From positions 174,454 through 238,453 of the forward strand of contig NZ_JANTHZ010000008.1 in assembly GCF_024752355.1 (NCBI RefSeq): a DNA stretch of 64,000 nucleotides. The letters run 5' to 3'. This document shows, one piece after another, positions 1 to 8,778 of the stretch. A program made the position numbers and the translations under genes. Under the pieces are notes generated by a model. That model was not told the DNA's origin. It saw only the letters and a list, made by a program, of their open reading frames with translations, and made no database searches. The stretch comes from Ancylobacter mangrovi. Its GTDB lineage: Bacteria; Pseudomonadota; Alphaproteobacteria; Rhizobiales; Xanthobacteraceae. Each line of letters begins with the position of its first letter. Position 1 is the first letter of the stretch.

Positions 1-1
1 G

Positions 2-511
2 AACGGTGCGGAACTCTGGCGCCGGCTCCTACAGCAGGGGTTTCGCGGCAGCCTGAGGGTCGTTACGGAATGGGCCACGCGTCGCAGGCGAGTCGAGGCG
101 GTCGAGGGCGGCGGCCTGAACCGGACGCCATCGGCGCGAACCCTTGCACGATTGATTACCCTCGCCCGCGATCAACTCTCCAGATCCGAAACCGTGTTGA
201 TCGCGGCGACCGAGAGCGGCGTTCCCTCGCTTGTCGAGGCCCGCGAGATCATCGCCGCCTTCCAGACCATGATCCGTAACAAGGCTCTTGCCGATCTCGG
301 TCCTTGGCTGGAACTTGCGGACTCAAGCCTCGTCGCCGCCTTTGGGCGTGGCGTGAAAAACGATCACGCTGCCGTCGCCGCGGCCATCACGTCTGCCTGG
401 TCCAACGGCCAGACCGAGGGCCAGATCACCAAGCTCAAGCTAGTGAAGCGCCAAATGTACGGGCGCGGGAAACTCGACCTGCTAGAGGCACGCCTCGCCG
501 CCCCAGCATAA
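2..511 (+). CDS. ISL3-family transposase, C-terminal part (cut by window start)
   Basis: The reading frame is open from base 2 to a TAA at 509-511, so this is the C-terminal 169 residues of a longer protein. The start of the frame (NGAELWRRLLQQGFRGS) and the end (FGRGVKNDHAAVAAAI, then GQTEGQITKLKLVKRQMYGR) match the C-terminal region of ISL3-type DDE transposases, where the stretch around GQTEGxxxxLKxxKRQxYGR is very conserved. An internal ATG at 152 could mislead a gene caller, but homology clearly continues upstream of it. Whether the element is intact cannot be judged without the DNA to the left. Confidence 0.85.
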   Translation, partial: NGAELWRRLLQQGFRGSLRVVTEWATRRRRVEAVEGGGLNRTPSARTLARLITLARDQLSRSETVLIAATESGVPSLVEAREIIAAFQTMIRNKALADLGPWLELADSSLVAAFGRGVKNDHAAVAAAITSAWSNGQTEGQITKLKLVKRQMYGRGKLDLLEARLAAPA

Positions 512-527
512 AGGGCGCCAACAAATA

Positions 528-548
528 TGCGTCAGTGCCACTGACGCA
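528..548. repeat. 10-bp perfect inverted repeat downstream of ISL3 transposase
   Basis: Arms TGCGTCAGTG and CACTGACGCA are separated by one base, 17 bases after the transposase stop. It could be part of the element's terminal structure or a small terminator without a T tract. From 549 to 765 I see only AT-richer non-coding DNA. Confidence 0.5.
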
Positions 549-765
549 CGCCGATTCACAGTTACGAATCTGAACCCCAAGCAACATCCATTCAAACACA
601 ATTATAACTCCCTAGCGACCGACGACGGTCATCCCCTCCTCATCTGAGGAGACAACGTTCCCCGATCCGGAAACATATCGAGCGCGGAATAGAGAGTCAC
701 TTACGTTAACCCCGATCAACTTGAGCCGGATCTCGGCAGACAGCAGTCTTCATCCTCCACTAACA

Positions 766-1629
766 TCAACAATTATGCAATGTGCGCAAAGGAAGAATGC
801 GGGCGGGACGACGAGGAAGGAAAGGACCCACGCAGAGGCTTACAAGACGAACAAAGGCGGTGCGCGATATCGCCCACTTTCCCCTCATGAGAGAAACGAA
901 TAGACGAGCTATAGTACGAATAATTGCGAATATATAACCGACATAATAGCCATGCTGAACCAAAGTGGCACCGTTTCCAAGACCATAAAAAAATGCTCGC
1001 TCAATTCCGTTATTGACATCGTCGTTCAATGGAGGGTGATCAATTAACAACGATGCAATTCTAGTACCACGCTTCCCAGCAGCAATAAGGCGCACGCCAA
1101 AATCGAAACCTTCACTTGATCCGTGAACGCACCCAATTCCAAGCGTCGGATCAAAGCGATAATTATTAAAATCAGATCTATATAACATGAGGCCGGGCTC
1201 CCACATGTTAGCCATAATAGTACGCCTATTCAAAACCACATCATGTGAAATCGGCTCGCACGCCTTGACCCTCCCAGTAGATCGGATGTTACACGTCAAA
1301 AAATCAATGTTTCGTTTTCTCAGTTCGGATTCAGCCCTTTGGAAAAAGTCATTTCCCACGGGATAGGTATCGTCGTCGAGAAAACAAATCAATTCGTGCT
1401 TCGCAATCTTTGCGCCACGGTTACGAACTTCGCCCGACCCGCAAATATCGGTCATAACGATATTTGCACCCTCGATTTCAATTCGAAACGACGGATTTAA
1501 AACTTGACAAACGATTATTATTTCGAGCTCTATACGATCCTGCAGCTGAAGGCATCGAATGATTTCCTTCAGTTTTTGCTCGCGCCCCGAGCCCTCAATA
1601 GTGCAAATTACAACCGAAACGGCCATCAT
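766..1629 (-). CDS. Glycosyltransferase family 2 (GT-A fold)
   Basis: A 287-residue protein, a normal length for a small bacterial GT2 enzyme that transfers a sugar from a nucleotide donor to a growing glycan at the cytoplasmic face of the membrane. The N-terminus VSVVICTIEGSG is the typical first strand of a GT-A Rossmann fold. The acidic metal-binding signature is ICFLDDDTYP around residues 91-100, preceded by GSGEVRNRGAKIA, the usual 'ARNxG' region. The C-terminus has a hydrophobic stretch (GYIFAIIRTIARLFVSLM) suggesting membrane association. Two ATGs lie in tandem at 1629 and 1626. Base composition is visibly poorer in GC than the second half of the window, as expected for horizontally acquired polysaccharide genes. 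Donor and acceptor cannot be predicted. Confidence 0.85.
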   Translation of the reverse strand: MMAVSVVICTIEGSGREQKLKEIIRCLQLQDRIELEIIIVCQVLNPSFRIEIEGANIVMTDICGSGEVRNRGAKIAKHELICFLDDDTYPVGNDFFQRAESELRKRNIDFLTCNIRSTGRVKACEPISHDVVLNRRTIMANMWEPGLMLYRSDFNNYRFDPTLGIGCVHGSSEGFDFGVRLIAAGKRGTRIASLLIDHPPLNDDVNNGIERAFFYGLGNGATLVQHGYYVGYIFAIIRTIARLFVSLMRGKWAISRTAFVRLVSLCVGPFLPRRPARILPLRTLHNC

Positions 1630-1759
1630 CTCGATTTCCCGCAGCTTGATATCGTTGCTTAAATAAAAACGACATATTATCTATATTCTATGACAACATA
1701 GATAATCAAACTTACACGCTAAATAATCCGACCGCTCTTGGGTTTACAAAACTTATCTC

Positions 1760-2806
1760 CTAAAACGCCTTAACAATATCAGAAAACCGCTTAGCCGCAG
1801 CAGATATAGAGTACTTTTCTATAACTTCGTATGATCTCTCAATTAGTTGAGTGACCTGCACGACGCTCAGCGTCGATGCCCATTCCAAAGAAGATGAAAG
1901 TCCGATAACGTCATTCGAACACACGAGTTCGGGAGATATAAAATTGATCATCTCCGAACATCCACAGGCGTCAGTCGCAATTACCAATCGCTGTCGCTCG
2001 AGCGCTTCATTAGCGACCAGGCCCCAGGGATCCGCGAGCGACGGAATGACAAGTAGTTGTATATTATTAAAGAACTCCTCCTTGTCGTCGCCAACGACGT
2101 AGCCATGCCAGACGATACGAACATCCTCAGATACCCCCGAAAATCCACCGACATGCAACCGTAACGAGGGATCGGGGAGCTTGGAGAAAGCAGCGACCAA
2201 CGCTTGTACATTCTTACGCCGATCGGCAGACCCAAGATAGCCAAAGCTACGAATAGGGCCTCGTATCGGCGGCGAGGGGGGGCGACTTGGAGGTGGTACA
2301 GCTTGAATCATTCGGCGAATAGGTCTACTAATTTGTAAATAATTTAGATATTTGTCGGACATTTCAGAAAACGATAAGATAACGTTGGACAACTTCGAGA
2401 GTATTCTAGTGCTCGTCTCTTGAAAAATTAATTTTAGCCTCCCCTTGAACTGATCGGGAATGTGCTCGACCCAAAGACCAATCTTGCAGCCAAACAGTCG
2501 AAATATAACTGCCCAAGCAATCATGCATAAATTAGTTGGGTTATTGTCAAGCAATATCACTATTCGGCCGGACGTAAATGCAAACAATGGAACCAAAAAT
2601 AATACATTTTTAAAAATCGAAATGTGGCGCAATTGAATAGATCGATAGGGAACGTCATCCGGCTCTGACCAAAGACGGCCTTCATCTCCAGGCTGGTGCG
2701 CGTAGAGGACCATTAACTCGATTCCGGAACCATGCAGTTCGCGAAAAAGGGCATCTCTTGCGGGAGTGTAGTAATTCTGAAAAATTATTATTTTAGTGGC
2801 CGCCAT
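1760..2806 (-). CDS. Glycosyltransferase family 4/1 (GT-B fold)
   Basis: A 348-residue GT-B glycosyltransferase. The N-terminal Rossmann half starts KIIIFQNYYTPARDALFREL. The C-terminal nucleotide-sugar half carries FGYLGSADRRKNVQALVAAF, then VIPSLADPWGLVANEALERQ, the canonical E-x7-E region of GT4 enzymes. I chose the ATG at 2806 rather than an upstream TTG at 2824. The ATG overlaps the stop of the preceding WecG-type gene as TGATG, a translational-coupling arrangement, so the two act in one operon. The product is likely cytoplasmic and peripheral, adding one sugar to a lipid-linked oligosaccharide. It is AT-rich like its neighbours. Confidence 0.88.
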   Translation of the reverse strand: MAATKIIIFQNYYTPARDALFRELHGSGIELMVLYAHQPGDEGRLWSEPDDVPYRSIQLRHISIFKNVLFLVPLFAFTSGRIVILLDNNPTNLCMIAWAVIFRLFGCKIGLWVEHIPDQFKGRLKLIFQETSTRILSKLSNVILSFSEMSDKYLNYLQISRPIRRMIQAVPPPSRPPSPPIRGPIRSFGYLGSADRRKNVQALVAAFSKLPDPSLRLHVGGFSGVSEDVRIVWHGYVVGDDKEEFFNNIQLLVIPSLADPWGLVANEALERQRLVIATDACGCSEMINFISPELVCSNDVIGLSSSLEWASTLSVVQVTQLIERSYEVIEKYSISAAAKRFSDIVKAF

Positions 2807-3585
2807 CAAGCGCCTCGATTCCAAATATCATCTCGAACTGCAGCCCAAAAATACCAAGAATGAAGAAGGTAGCGACGGGCGAGGCGGCGTGGCTCCTGAC
2901 CAAGCCGCCATAACCATTCTGTTCCGGTTCTCCGCATCCAACTTGGCGCTCGTTTCTTCATGCCTGTCTTGAATTCGAGCGCAGCGCCGACGCAGAAGGC
3001 GTAGAGATCACCCAGCTCGTTTCGATGCGAGTGGATCCACAACTCCGATTTGGGTGAGCCGACCCCGAAGAAAAGGTGTGTACACCGGTGCATTCTTATA
3101 ATGTAAGCAAGCCGTTCGTCCTCCGCGGCGATATCCGAAAAGCCATACGGGGGTGTTATATAAGCTACCGACATCTCGGAAAATCCTCTCGAGCGCAGCT
3201 CCGAGACGAGCGCCAACCCAACCTCGTCGCATGCAGTCACAAAAAAGGGACGGTCTGTCGCTGGATTGAGCAGGTCGAACAATTGAGCAAAAAGGTCAGC
3301 ACCCGTGATGCGGCATGGGACTGTGCTCCCACGCAACCTGGCGTAGGCCAGCACGGGCATTCCGTCGATTGTCCTCAGCCATGCGTCACTGTAAGCATGT
3401 CGGAAGGCTGGCGAGACGCGCAATCTGCAGATGTGGTCGAGGTTGGCCGTCACCACACAACGTACACCGCCGTCAAGTGGGACAGGATTGGCGACGATAA
3501 ACTCAACGATTGATTTCATCCGAGCTGGCGAAAAACGGAAGCCAAAAATCGGAGGATCGGTTTCGTATGGGAGAATATTATTCAT
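2806..3585 (-). CDS. WecG/TagA/CpsF-family glycosyltransferase (GT26)
   Basis: A 259-residue protein matching the whole length of the WecG/TagA family, which transfers ManNAc, ManNAcA or related residues onto undecaprenyl-linked sugars. Recognisable blocks are the N-terminal TANLDHI, the active-site segment RTIDGMPVLAYARLRG, GADLFAQLFDLL, and the C-terminal HLFFGVGSPKSELWIHSH followed by FCVGAALEFKTGMKKRAPSWMRR and the W-rich tail GTEWLWRLGQEPRRLARRY. This is usually an early glycosylation step, so the gene points to a complete lipid-linked repeat-unit pathway (O-antigen, capsule or exopolysaccharide). It starts at an ATG (3585) and is coupled to the downstream GT4 gene. Confidence 0.92.
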   Translation of the reverse strand: MNNILPYETDPPIFGFRFSPARMKSIVEFIVANPVPLDGGVRCVVTANLDHICRLRVSPAFRHAYSDAWLRTIDGMPVLAYARLRGSTVPCRITGADLFAQLFDLLNPATDRPFFVTACDEVGLALVSELRSRGFSEMSVAYITPPYGFSDIAAEDERLAYIIRMHRCTHLFFGVGSPKSELWIHSHRNELGDLYAFCVGAALEFKTGMKKRAPSWMRRTGTEWLWRLGQEPRRLARRYLLHSWYFWAAVRDDIWNRGA

Positions 3586-3799
3586 TAACGTTATCGATCA
3601 TGAGGGACGAAGTGGGAAGGGTGTACGAGAACTAGCGCGCAGCTACTTCGACCACGCCGATTCAAAACGAGCCTCAATGACTTTTGCCGATGAAAGGTGC
3701 CGCACAACTCAGCCTAACGCAGGCGAGGAAGACAAAGGTTTCATTATTCATTGCCAGTCAGGCTCCTTACCCGTAACCCTCTGCAAGGGTTTGTTGACG

Positions 3800-3834
3800 C
3801 GAGGCCTCTTCTTCATTCGGAAACGAGGCCTCTT
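3800..3834. repeat. Repeated CGAGGCCTCTT forming a possible hairpin
   Basis: The 11-mer CGAGGCCTCTT occurs at 3800-3810 and 3824-3834. Because GAGGCCTC is self-complementary, the two copies can also pair as an 8-bp stem with a 16-base loop. It sits in the 255-bp intergenic stretch between two minus-strand genes, just past the stop of the 3841-4182 gene, and might act as its terminator. Nothing else stands out from 3586 to 3840. Confidence 0.35.
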
Positions 3835-3840
3835 GCAAAC

Positions 3841-4182
3841 TTACACAACCCTTCGGTCAGAAGGGTCATTTGGCACCAGACTAAGCTCGACGAACTTACT
3901 CCCAGTAGCGTCTGCAAGGTCACAAAAGGACTCCTCTAGACGTCTAATATCATCTATCAGCTCCCGGTCAGCAGCTGTTTCGATCAGTGTTGTGCGGGCC
4001 ATTCTCAATGCCTGCACGTGGATCTCGAGAGCGTGGTAAATTCGTCCAGCTTGCTCAGACGTCGTCGCAGAGTTGTCTAAGACTTTCTGCACTTGTGTCG
4101 ATAATACCGAGAGTTGTTCGGTGCGGCATCTCAGAAATAGTGGCCAGTCCATAAGAATGCTCTCCGTCAACTTTCTATTCAC
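3841..4182 (-). CDS. Small hypothetical protein, 113 aa, helical
   Basis: I do not recognise this family. The predicted protein is hydrophilic and almost wholly alpha-helical in character (ERTEQLSVLSTQVQKVL, then YHALEIHVQALRMARTTL), with no signal peptide or membrane segment. It has a sensible ATG start and lies between the glycosyltransferase block and IS debris, in DNA with the same intermediate composition as the polysaccharide genes. It may be a real small gene carried in the island, but no function can be given. Confidence 0.45.
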   Translation of the reverse strand: MNRKLTESILMDWPLFLRCRTEQLSVLSTQVQKVLDNSATTSEQAGRIYHALEIHVQALRMARTTLIETAADRELIDDIRRLEESFCDLADATGSKFVELSLVPNDPSDRRVV

Positions 4183-4189
4183 ATGGATA

Positions 4190-4628
4190 TTTCAATGGAG
4201 GTGCCGGCGGCGACTGACGGACAGCTGCCGGTTATGGAGGTTCGTAGCCGGGCGAGGAAGGGCGGCGCTTGGTGTTGTAGTGTTGGCGAGCCCCAGACGA
4301 CGTCGCATGCCCCGGCCATGTTGTAGAATATCTCCCCATTTAGCAGCTCGACTCGGAGCTTGGTATTGAAGCTCTCGCACTAGCCATTCTCCCAGGGTGA
4401 AACCCTACTCGATGAAGGCTGTCCTGGCGACGACGGCCCCGATCCAATCCGCGCGGCCTTGCCGATGGGCTCCAAGCAATTATCGGACCGCGCATGTTCC
4501 AGCACACCCCTTAGCACAACCAGGTCCGACAGGTCATCAATGACGGCGGTCGAGCTGAGCTTGCGATCGATGCGGATCGCTAGGCACTCCCCTGCGAACT
4601 TATCGATTGTGGCTTTGTCCTTCCTGGC
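4190..4628 (-). pseudogene. IS3-family orfB relic (DDE transposase), interrupted by IS630
   Basis: Reading leftward, the translation contains ECLAIRIDRKLSSTAVID, ARSDN, and SPWENG followed by a TAG then CESFNTKLRVELLNGEIF. It is collinear with the IS3-type orfB at 12449-13300 in this window (ECLAIRVDHELNSTAVID, IRSDNGPEF, ENGYCESFNSKLRDELL). A stop replaces the Tyr after ENG, and the tail is frameshifted past GEIFY. Homology stops abruptly at 4628, exactly where the inverted repeat of the adjacent IS630 element begins, so that element interrupted it. Confidence 0.85.
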
Positions 4629-5671
4629 TAGAGCGCTTTCCACACGATCTGACTCAGCCGGGATTCCGTTTCCGGTGTCGTTGTGATTCACCCGTCGTAC
4701 TGGTGGCAGGAGGCCAGCATGGATGGCTCGAACGCTTTCACAGGACCTTCGGGATCGGGTTGTTGCAGCGGTTGATGGTGGCCTGAGTTGCCGCGCGGCG
4801 GCGGCTCGCTTCGGGGTCAGCGTGTCGATCGCGATCCGCTGGCGACGGCGTGCCCTGGAGCACGGTCAGGCCGTGGCCAAGCCGCGCGGCGGTGACCGGC
4901 ATTCCGGCAAGATCGAAGCGCATGGCGCCTTCATTCTGGAGCTCATCGCCGAGCAGGCAGACATGACCCTGGTCGAGGTTCAGGCGCAGCTGATCGAGCG
5001 CGGCGCCCCGGTTGGGATCGGCACGGTGCATCGCTTCATCGTGCGTCACGCGATCACGCGCAAAAAAGGCCGGGCACGCGATCGAACAGGACTGCCCCGA
5101 CGTCCTGAGGCAACGTCGACATTGGTTCGACGGCCAGATCGACCTCGAACCCGGACCCCTCGTCTTCATCGACGAGACCTGGACTGTGACCAACATGACC
5201 CGCGGCCAGGGCGCTGCCCGAAAGGCGGGCGGCTGCGGATGGGCTTCCCGCATGGCCACCAAGCTGGTCGCGGGCCTGCGCATGACCGGCATGGTCGCAC
5301 CGACGGTTCTGGACGGGCCGATCAACGGCGACTGGTTCGAAGCCTATGTGGCGCAAGTTCTGGTGCCTGAGCTCCAACCCGGCGACGTCGTCATCATGGA
5401 CAACCTCTCGAGCCACAAGCGGGCCGCAGCGAAGGAGAGGATCGAAGCGGTCGGCGCAACCCTGCGCTTCCTCCCGCCATACAGCCCGGACTTCAACCCT
5501 ATCGAGAAGGCATTCTCCCGGCTCAGGGCCATGCTCCGCAAGGCGGGCAAGCGGACAGTCAGCGGACTGTGGGACCTCATCGGCAGGCTCGTCGACGTCT
5601 TCCAGCCCGGCGAATGCACCAACTACTTCAGATCGTCCGGCTATGAGCCCGAATGAGTGGAAATCGCTCTA
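4629..5671 (+). mobile_element. IS630-family insertion sequence
   Basis: The left end TAGAGCGCTTTCCAC (4629-4643) is the inverse of the right end GTGGAAATCGCTCTA (5657-5671), with 14 of 15 positions matching. Both ends begin or finish with TA, the target dinucleotide duplicated by IS630/Tc1-type transposons. The roughly 1.04-kb length and single transposase fit the family. Left of it lies an IS3 orfB relic on the minus strand; right of it a different IS3 relic starts on the plus strand. Confidence 0.85.
4723..5656 (+). CDS. IS630-family transposase, read through a +1 frameshift at A6
   Basis: The first frame (4723 on) encodes the helix-turn-helix half: MARTLSQDLRDRVVAAVDGG, then CRAAAARFGVSVSIAIRWRR. 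The second frame, to 5656, encodes the DDE catalytic core: LVFIDETW (first D), VVIMDNLSSHK (second D) and [17 protein letters not shown] (E). Continuous homology requires moving from the first frame to the second at the A6 run 5062-5067 (ITRKK then AGHAIEQDCP). IS630 elements are often annotated with programmed slippage, so this may be functional rather than a broken gene. With one A fewer the frame would be continuous. Confidence 0.85.
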
Positions 5672-5714
5672 ATCCGGATTGACGTTCGTTCTGGCCCATT
5701 GAGAGGACCAGAAC

Positions 5715-6418
5715 ATGAGGCGCAGCCGCTTCACCGAAGAGCAGATCATCGGCATCCTGAAGGAGCACGAGGCCGCGGCGCCGGTCTCGAACCTGTGTCA
5801 CATGCACCGGGTCAGCGACGCCAGCCTCTACAAATGGAGGGCCTGTCTCGGCGGGATGGACGTGTCGGAGGCCAAACGGCTGCGAGCGCTCGAGGACGAG
5901 AATACCAAGCGTTCAGCGCATATTCGCCGACACCATGCTGGATAGCGTCGCGCTGAAGGATCTTCTCGGAAAGAAGTGGTGACGTCCGCCGCCGAGTGCA
6001 GAGCTGTCGCCGACCTTATGGAAGCCCATGGGATGAGCGAACGGCGGGCGTGTAAAGCCTCCGGCTTCTGCCGCATGATCATGAGATCCAGAGGCGCGCG
6101 CGGGCATGACGCGGCGCCTCGGGAGCGCATGAAGGCCATCGCCCGGGAGCGCCGGCGGTTTGGGTAGCGGCGTCTCCACGTCCTGTTCAGGCGGGAGGGC
6201 TTCGGACCCATCACAAGCGGCTGTTTCGCCTCTACCGTGGGGAGCGGCTGATCATCCGCCGGCGAGGCGGTCGCATGCGGACGATCGGAGCACGGGCACC
6301 GATGATGATCCTGAAGCGACCGAACGACCGCTGGTCACTCGACTTCGTCGCCGACCAGCTGACGGATGGCCGGCGCTTCCGTATGCTGGCAATCTTGGAC
6401 GACTGCACCCGCGAGTGC
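5715..6418 (+). pseudogene. IS3-family orfA/orfB relic, frameshifted and 3'-truncated
   Basis: The orfA part begins at 5715 (MRRSRFTEEQIIGILKEHEA, then KRLRALEDEN), a common IS3-family HTH protein. Translation then jumps frame. A segment at 5976-6167 (MSERRACKASGF, ERRRFG then TAG) and another from 6275 (RPNDRWSLDFVADQLTDGRR, MLAILDDCTRECL) give the start of orfB up to the first catalytic Asp. At 6419 the sequence changes to the terminus of another element (TAGAGCGTTTTCGA), so the rest of orfB is lost. At least two frameshifts and one stop make it non-functional. Confidence 0.85.
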
Positions 6419-6664
6419 CTAGAGCGTTTTCGACTTGCACAGGGTCATATCCGGCAGCGGCGAAGTAGTTTCGGCACTCGTGGGATTTGAAGTCGTCGAG
6501 GCATTCGGCGACGGCGGCTCAGAGGTCGTCGACGGTTCGGGCAGCGGCCCTTCGCAGGAGAGCCTTGAGCTTGGAGAAGGCCATCTCGATCGGGTTGAAG
6601 TCGGGGCTGTAGGGCGGCAGGAACAGGAGATGCGCACCGGTGCGCTCGATGGCTCGCGCACGGC
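6419..6664 (-). pseudogene. 3' relic of a second IS630-family element
   Basis: In the minus-strand frame different from the long open frame here, the translation reads [40 protein letters not shown], then VDDL, a TGA, and CLDDFKSHECRNYFAAAGYD. This is the C-terminal third of an IS630 transposase with its catalytic Glu. The outer end TAGAGCGTTTTCGACTTGCA at 6419 is an IS630-type terminus with a TA target. It differs from the intact IS630 at 4629-5671. The 5' two thirds are missing because an IS3 element is joined at about 6664. Confidence 0.85.
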
Positions 6665-7339
6665 ATTGTCATGGCAGTTGCCGCGACGGCTCATCGAGGG
6701 CTGCAGATCGTGGTGTCTCAGGAACGAAGCCCACTCCATGCTGGTGAACTGGCTTCCCTGATCCGAATGCACCAGCACACGGTCTTTCGGCTTGCGCCGC
6801 CAGACGGCGGCCAGCAACGCCTGAAGCACGACGTGGGTCGTCTGCCGGGCCTGCATGGACCAGCCGACGACGCGGCGTGAGAAGAGGTCGATCACGACCG
6901 CCAGATAGGCGAAGCCCTCAACGGTGCGGATGTAGGTGATGTCGGTCACCCAAGCCTTGTCAGGCGCCTCCACGTCAAACCGGCGATCGAGCGTGTTGTC
7001 GACCGCCAGGGATGGCTTGCCTCCATATTGGCCGGGGCGGCGCTTGTAGCCAATCTGCGCCCGGATGCCGGCAAGTCGCGTCAGCCGCGCAACCCGGTTT
7101 GGGCAGCAGCTCTCGCCCATGTCCGCCAGATCGTCGTGAAGCTTACGATAGCCATAGACCTTGCCGCTCCCGCTCCATGCCTCGCGGATCAGCTCGGTCT
7201 GTCGTTGGTCTTCCCGAGCGCGTCTGCTCAGCGGGTCTTTCAGCCAGGCGTAAAAGCCACTGGGCTGGACACGCAGGCACCGACACATGGCGCGGATCGA
7301 AAACTGCAGGCGATGCGCGGCGGTGAACGCGTACTTCAC
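6665..7339 (-). pseudogene. IS3-family OrfB, truncated before the catalytic Glu
   Basis: The rve-type integrase core is visible: KAWVTDITYIRTVEGFAYLA (first Asp), HSDQGSQFTS (second Asp) and [12 protein letters not shown]. Homology ends here, one residue short of the conserved Glu (normally NAxAESFF), and the frame runs on into a foreign IS630 tail to a stop at 6419. The open frame 6419-7339 therefore encodes a chimera without a complete DDE triad and cannot be active. Confidence 0.88.
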
Positions 7340-7611
7340 TTTGCATCCTTGGCGAAGTACGTGGCCGCTTTTTTTAGGATGTCGCGCTCCTCCGTCACGC
7401 GCTGTAACTCGCGCTTCAGCCGGCGGACCTCGGCAGCCTGATCGTCATCGCGGGCCACGGCGGCAGGCTTGCCGTAGCGTTTCCTCCACTCGTAGAGCGA
7501 GTACTTACTGATCCCCAGCCGCGCCGCCACCTCCGCAACCGGATAGCCCCGCTCGGTGATCTGAAGGACGGCGTCCCGCTTGAAGTCCTCGGTGAGGTTC
7601 GCTTTGCCCAT
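7336..7611 (-). CDS. IS3-family OrfA (HTH protein)
   Basis: A 91-residue protein with the IS3 OrfA helix-turn-helix: TEDFKRDAVLQITERGYPVA, EVAARLGISKYSLYEWRKRY. A leucine-zipper-like helix follows (EVRRLKRELQRVTEERDILK), ending with KAATYFAKDAK. It overlaps orfB by four bases (GTGA, 7336-7339), the usual place for the programmed frameshift that fuses OrfA and OrfB into active transposase. OrfA itself appears intact, but the element's OrfB is not. Confidence 0.9.
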   Translation of the reverse strand: MGKANLTEDFKRDAVLQITERGYPVAEVAARLGISKYSLYEWRKRYGKPAAVARDDDQAAEVRRLKRELQRVTEERDILKKAATYFAKDAK

Positions 7612-7836
7612 CGGGGCCTCCTTGCCTCAAAATTTAGGAAAGAAGGCGTCCAGGACTCTAGGAGCGGTTCAGAACAGCTCAGAGGAATCGACCGATGGTG
7701 AGATCATCTAATGCAGCAAACCCCGAGCACGCGAGTCAGCAATCGACATGCCTCGTCAGCTGCACAGGATGCATAAACAAATTCAGCACCAAAGTCTCAA
7801 CTCAAATCTCCCGCACTCTCACCCGACAATAGCACA

Positions 7837-8676
7837 TCATCTTGGCTTCTGAAGAACGAAAACCATACTATTCAACATTTTCGACCGAAATGGTTCAGGT
7901 AAACGTCGCGTGACATTTTCTATAAAATCAACAACGCGCACAGGCAGACATTTTAATAAATATTTCGACTTAAATTCTCCAGTAGTAAGCGTATTTGAGC
8001 CGAGTTTCAACTCACAGATATCTATCCCCGCCCTTTCTGCCAAGACCGTAATCTCATCTGGATAAAGTAAAAATATATGGCCATCGCCGTCCGGACGAAA
8101 TTGAACAGCCTCAAAGTCGGCGGGGTTACTATACTCAGAAAATTTTGGAAGTCGATTACGAAAATAGCGACCATTAGGAGTACTAATAAACAAATAACCC
8201 CCAGGGCGAACCAACCGAGTAAGAGAAATCAAAAATTCGTCGGGATGAGCGACATGCTCCAATAATTCAGTGGCGATCACACCATCGTATCGTCCGATAT
8301 GCTCATTTTCAATATCAAGCAGATTTCCGGCCGCGTAGCTTATGTCGCCATATTCGTATTTCGAACGAACGTAGCCCTCGAGATCTGATCTAAGGTCATT
8401 CCATGTTACCTTATAACCGCGCTCTGCAAGAAAAAGAGAAAAGTTCCCCTGAGCAGCAGCTATATCGATAATCGAACTTCCAATAGGTAAATATTTTTCA
8501 ATTTCATCAACAATTTGCGTAAATCTATTTCTAAAACGAAAATAATAGTCAGGAAATGGCGTCCGAGAGCCAGGCGCGTCGCCTCCGAAATACTCTTTCA
8601 CATCGTAAAGGTAACAGGACTTAACATCCACTGACCACGTCGGATCAAATCTCGGCAATTTCATGATGAACTCCAT
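7837..8676 (-). CDS. Class I SAM-dependent methyltransferase
   Basis: A 279-residue protein. Motif I is SSIIDIAAAQGNFSLFLAER (about residues 64-83), with the acidic residue of motif II in NDLRSDLE, the substrate/SAM loop around YDGVIATELLEHVAHPDEF, and LVRPGGYLFISTPN as the post-motif strand. This is the Methyltransf_11/23 layout seen in sugar or lipid methyltransferases of polysaccharide clusters, where O-methylation often caps or decorates the glycan. Two candidate ATGs exist. The GGAG located between them favours the second (8664), but the first (8676) is kept. Low-GC DNA, same strand as the other island genes. Confidence 0.85.
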   Translation of the reverse strand: MEFIMKLPRFDPTWSVDVKSCYLYDVKEYFGGDAPGSRTPFPDYYFRFRNRFTQIVDEIEKYLPIGSSIIDIAAAQGNFSLFLAERGYKVTWNDLRSDLEGYVRSKYEYGDISYAAGNLLDIENEHIGRYDGVIATELLEHVAHPDEFLISLTRLVRPGGYLFISTPNGRYFRNRLPKFSEYSNPADFEAVQFRPDGDGHIFLLYPDEITVLAERAGIDICELKLGSNTLTTGEFKSKYLLKCLPVRVVDFIENVTRRLPEPFRSKMLNSMVFVLQKPR

Positions 8677-8778
8677 TTCAACGTCGAGATGTTTCGTTTT
8701 TAAAGTCCGCCGGCAATCGCATTGCCTGAGCGCGACTTAACAACTGCCAACAACTTCATTCTACAACATCGCTTATAC

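Larger units (their letters stand above)
6665..7671 (-). mobile_element. IS3-family element, 3'-truncated
   Basis: The left terminus, read on the minus strand from 7671, is TGAACCGCTCCTAGAGTCCT. It is followed by orfA (7611-7336) and overlapping orfB. The element lacks the last part of orfB and its right inverted repeat; the junction to the IS630 relic lies near 6664. The order of events seems to be: IS3 relic at 5715 first, IS630 into it, then this IS3 into or beside the IS630, with deletions. Confidence 0.75.
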
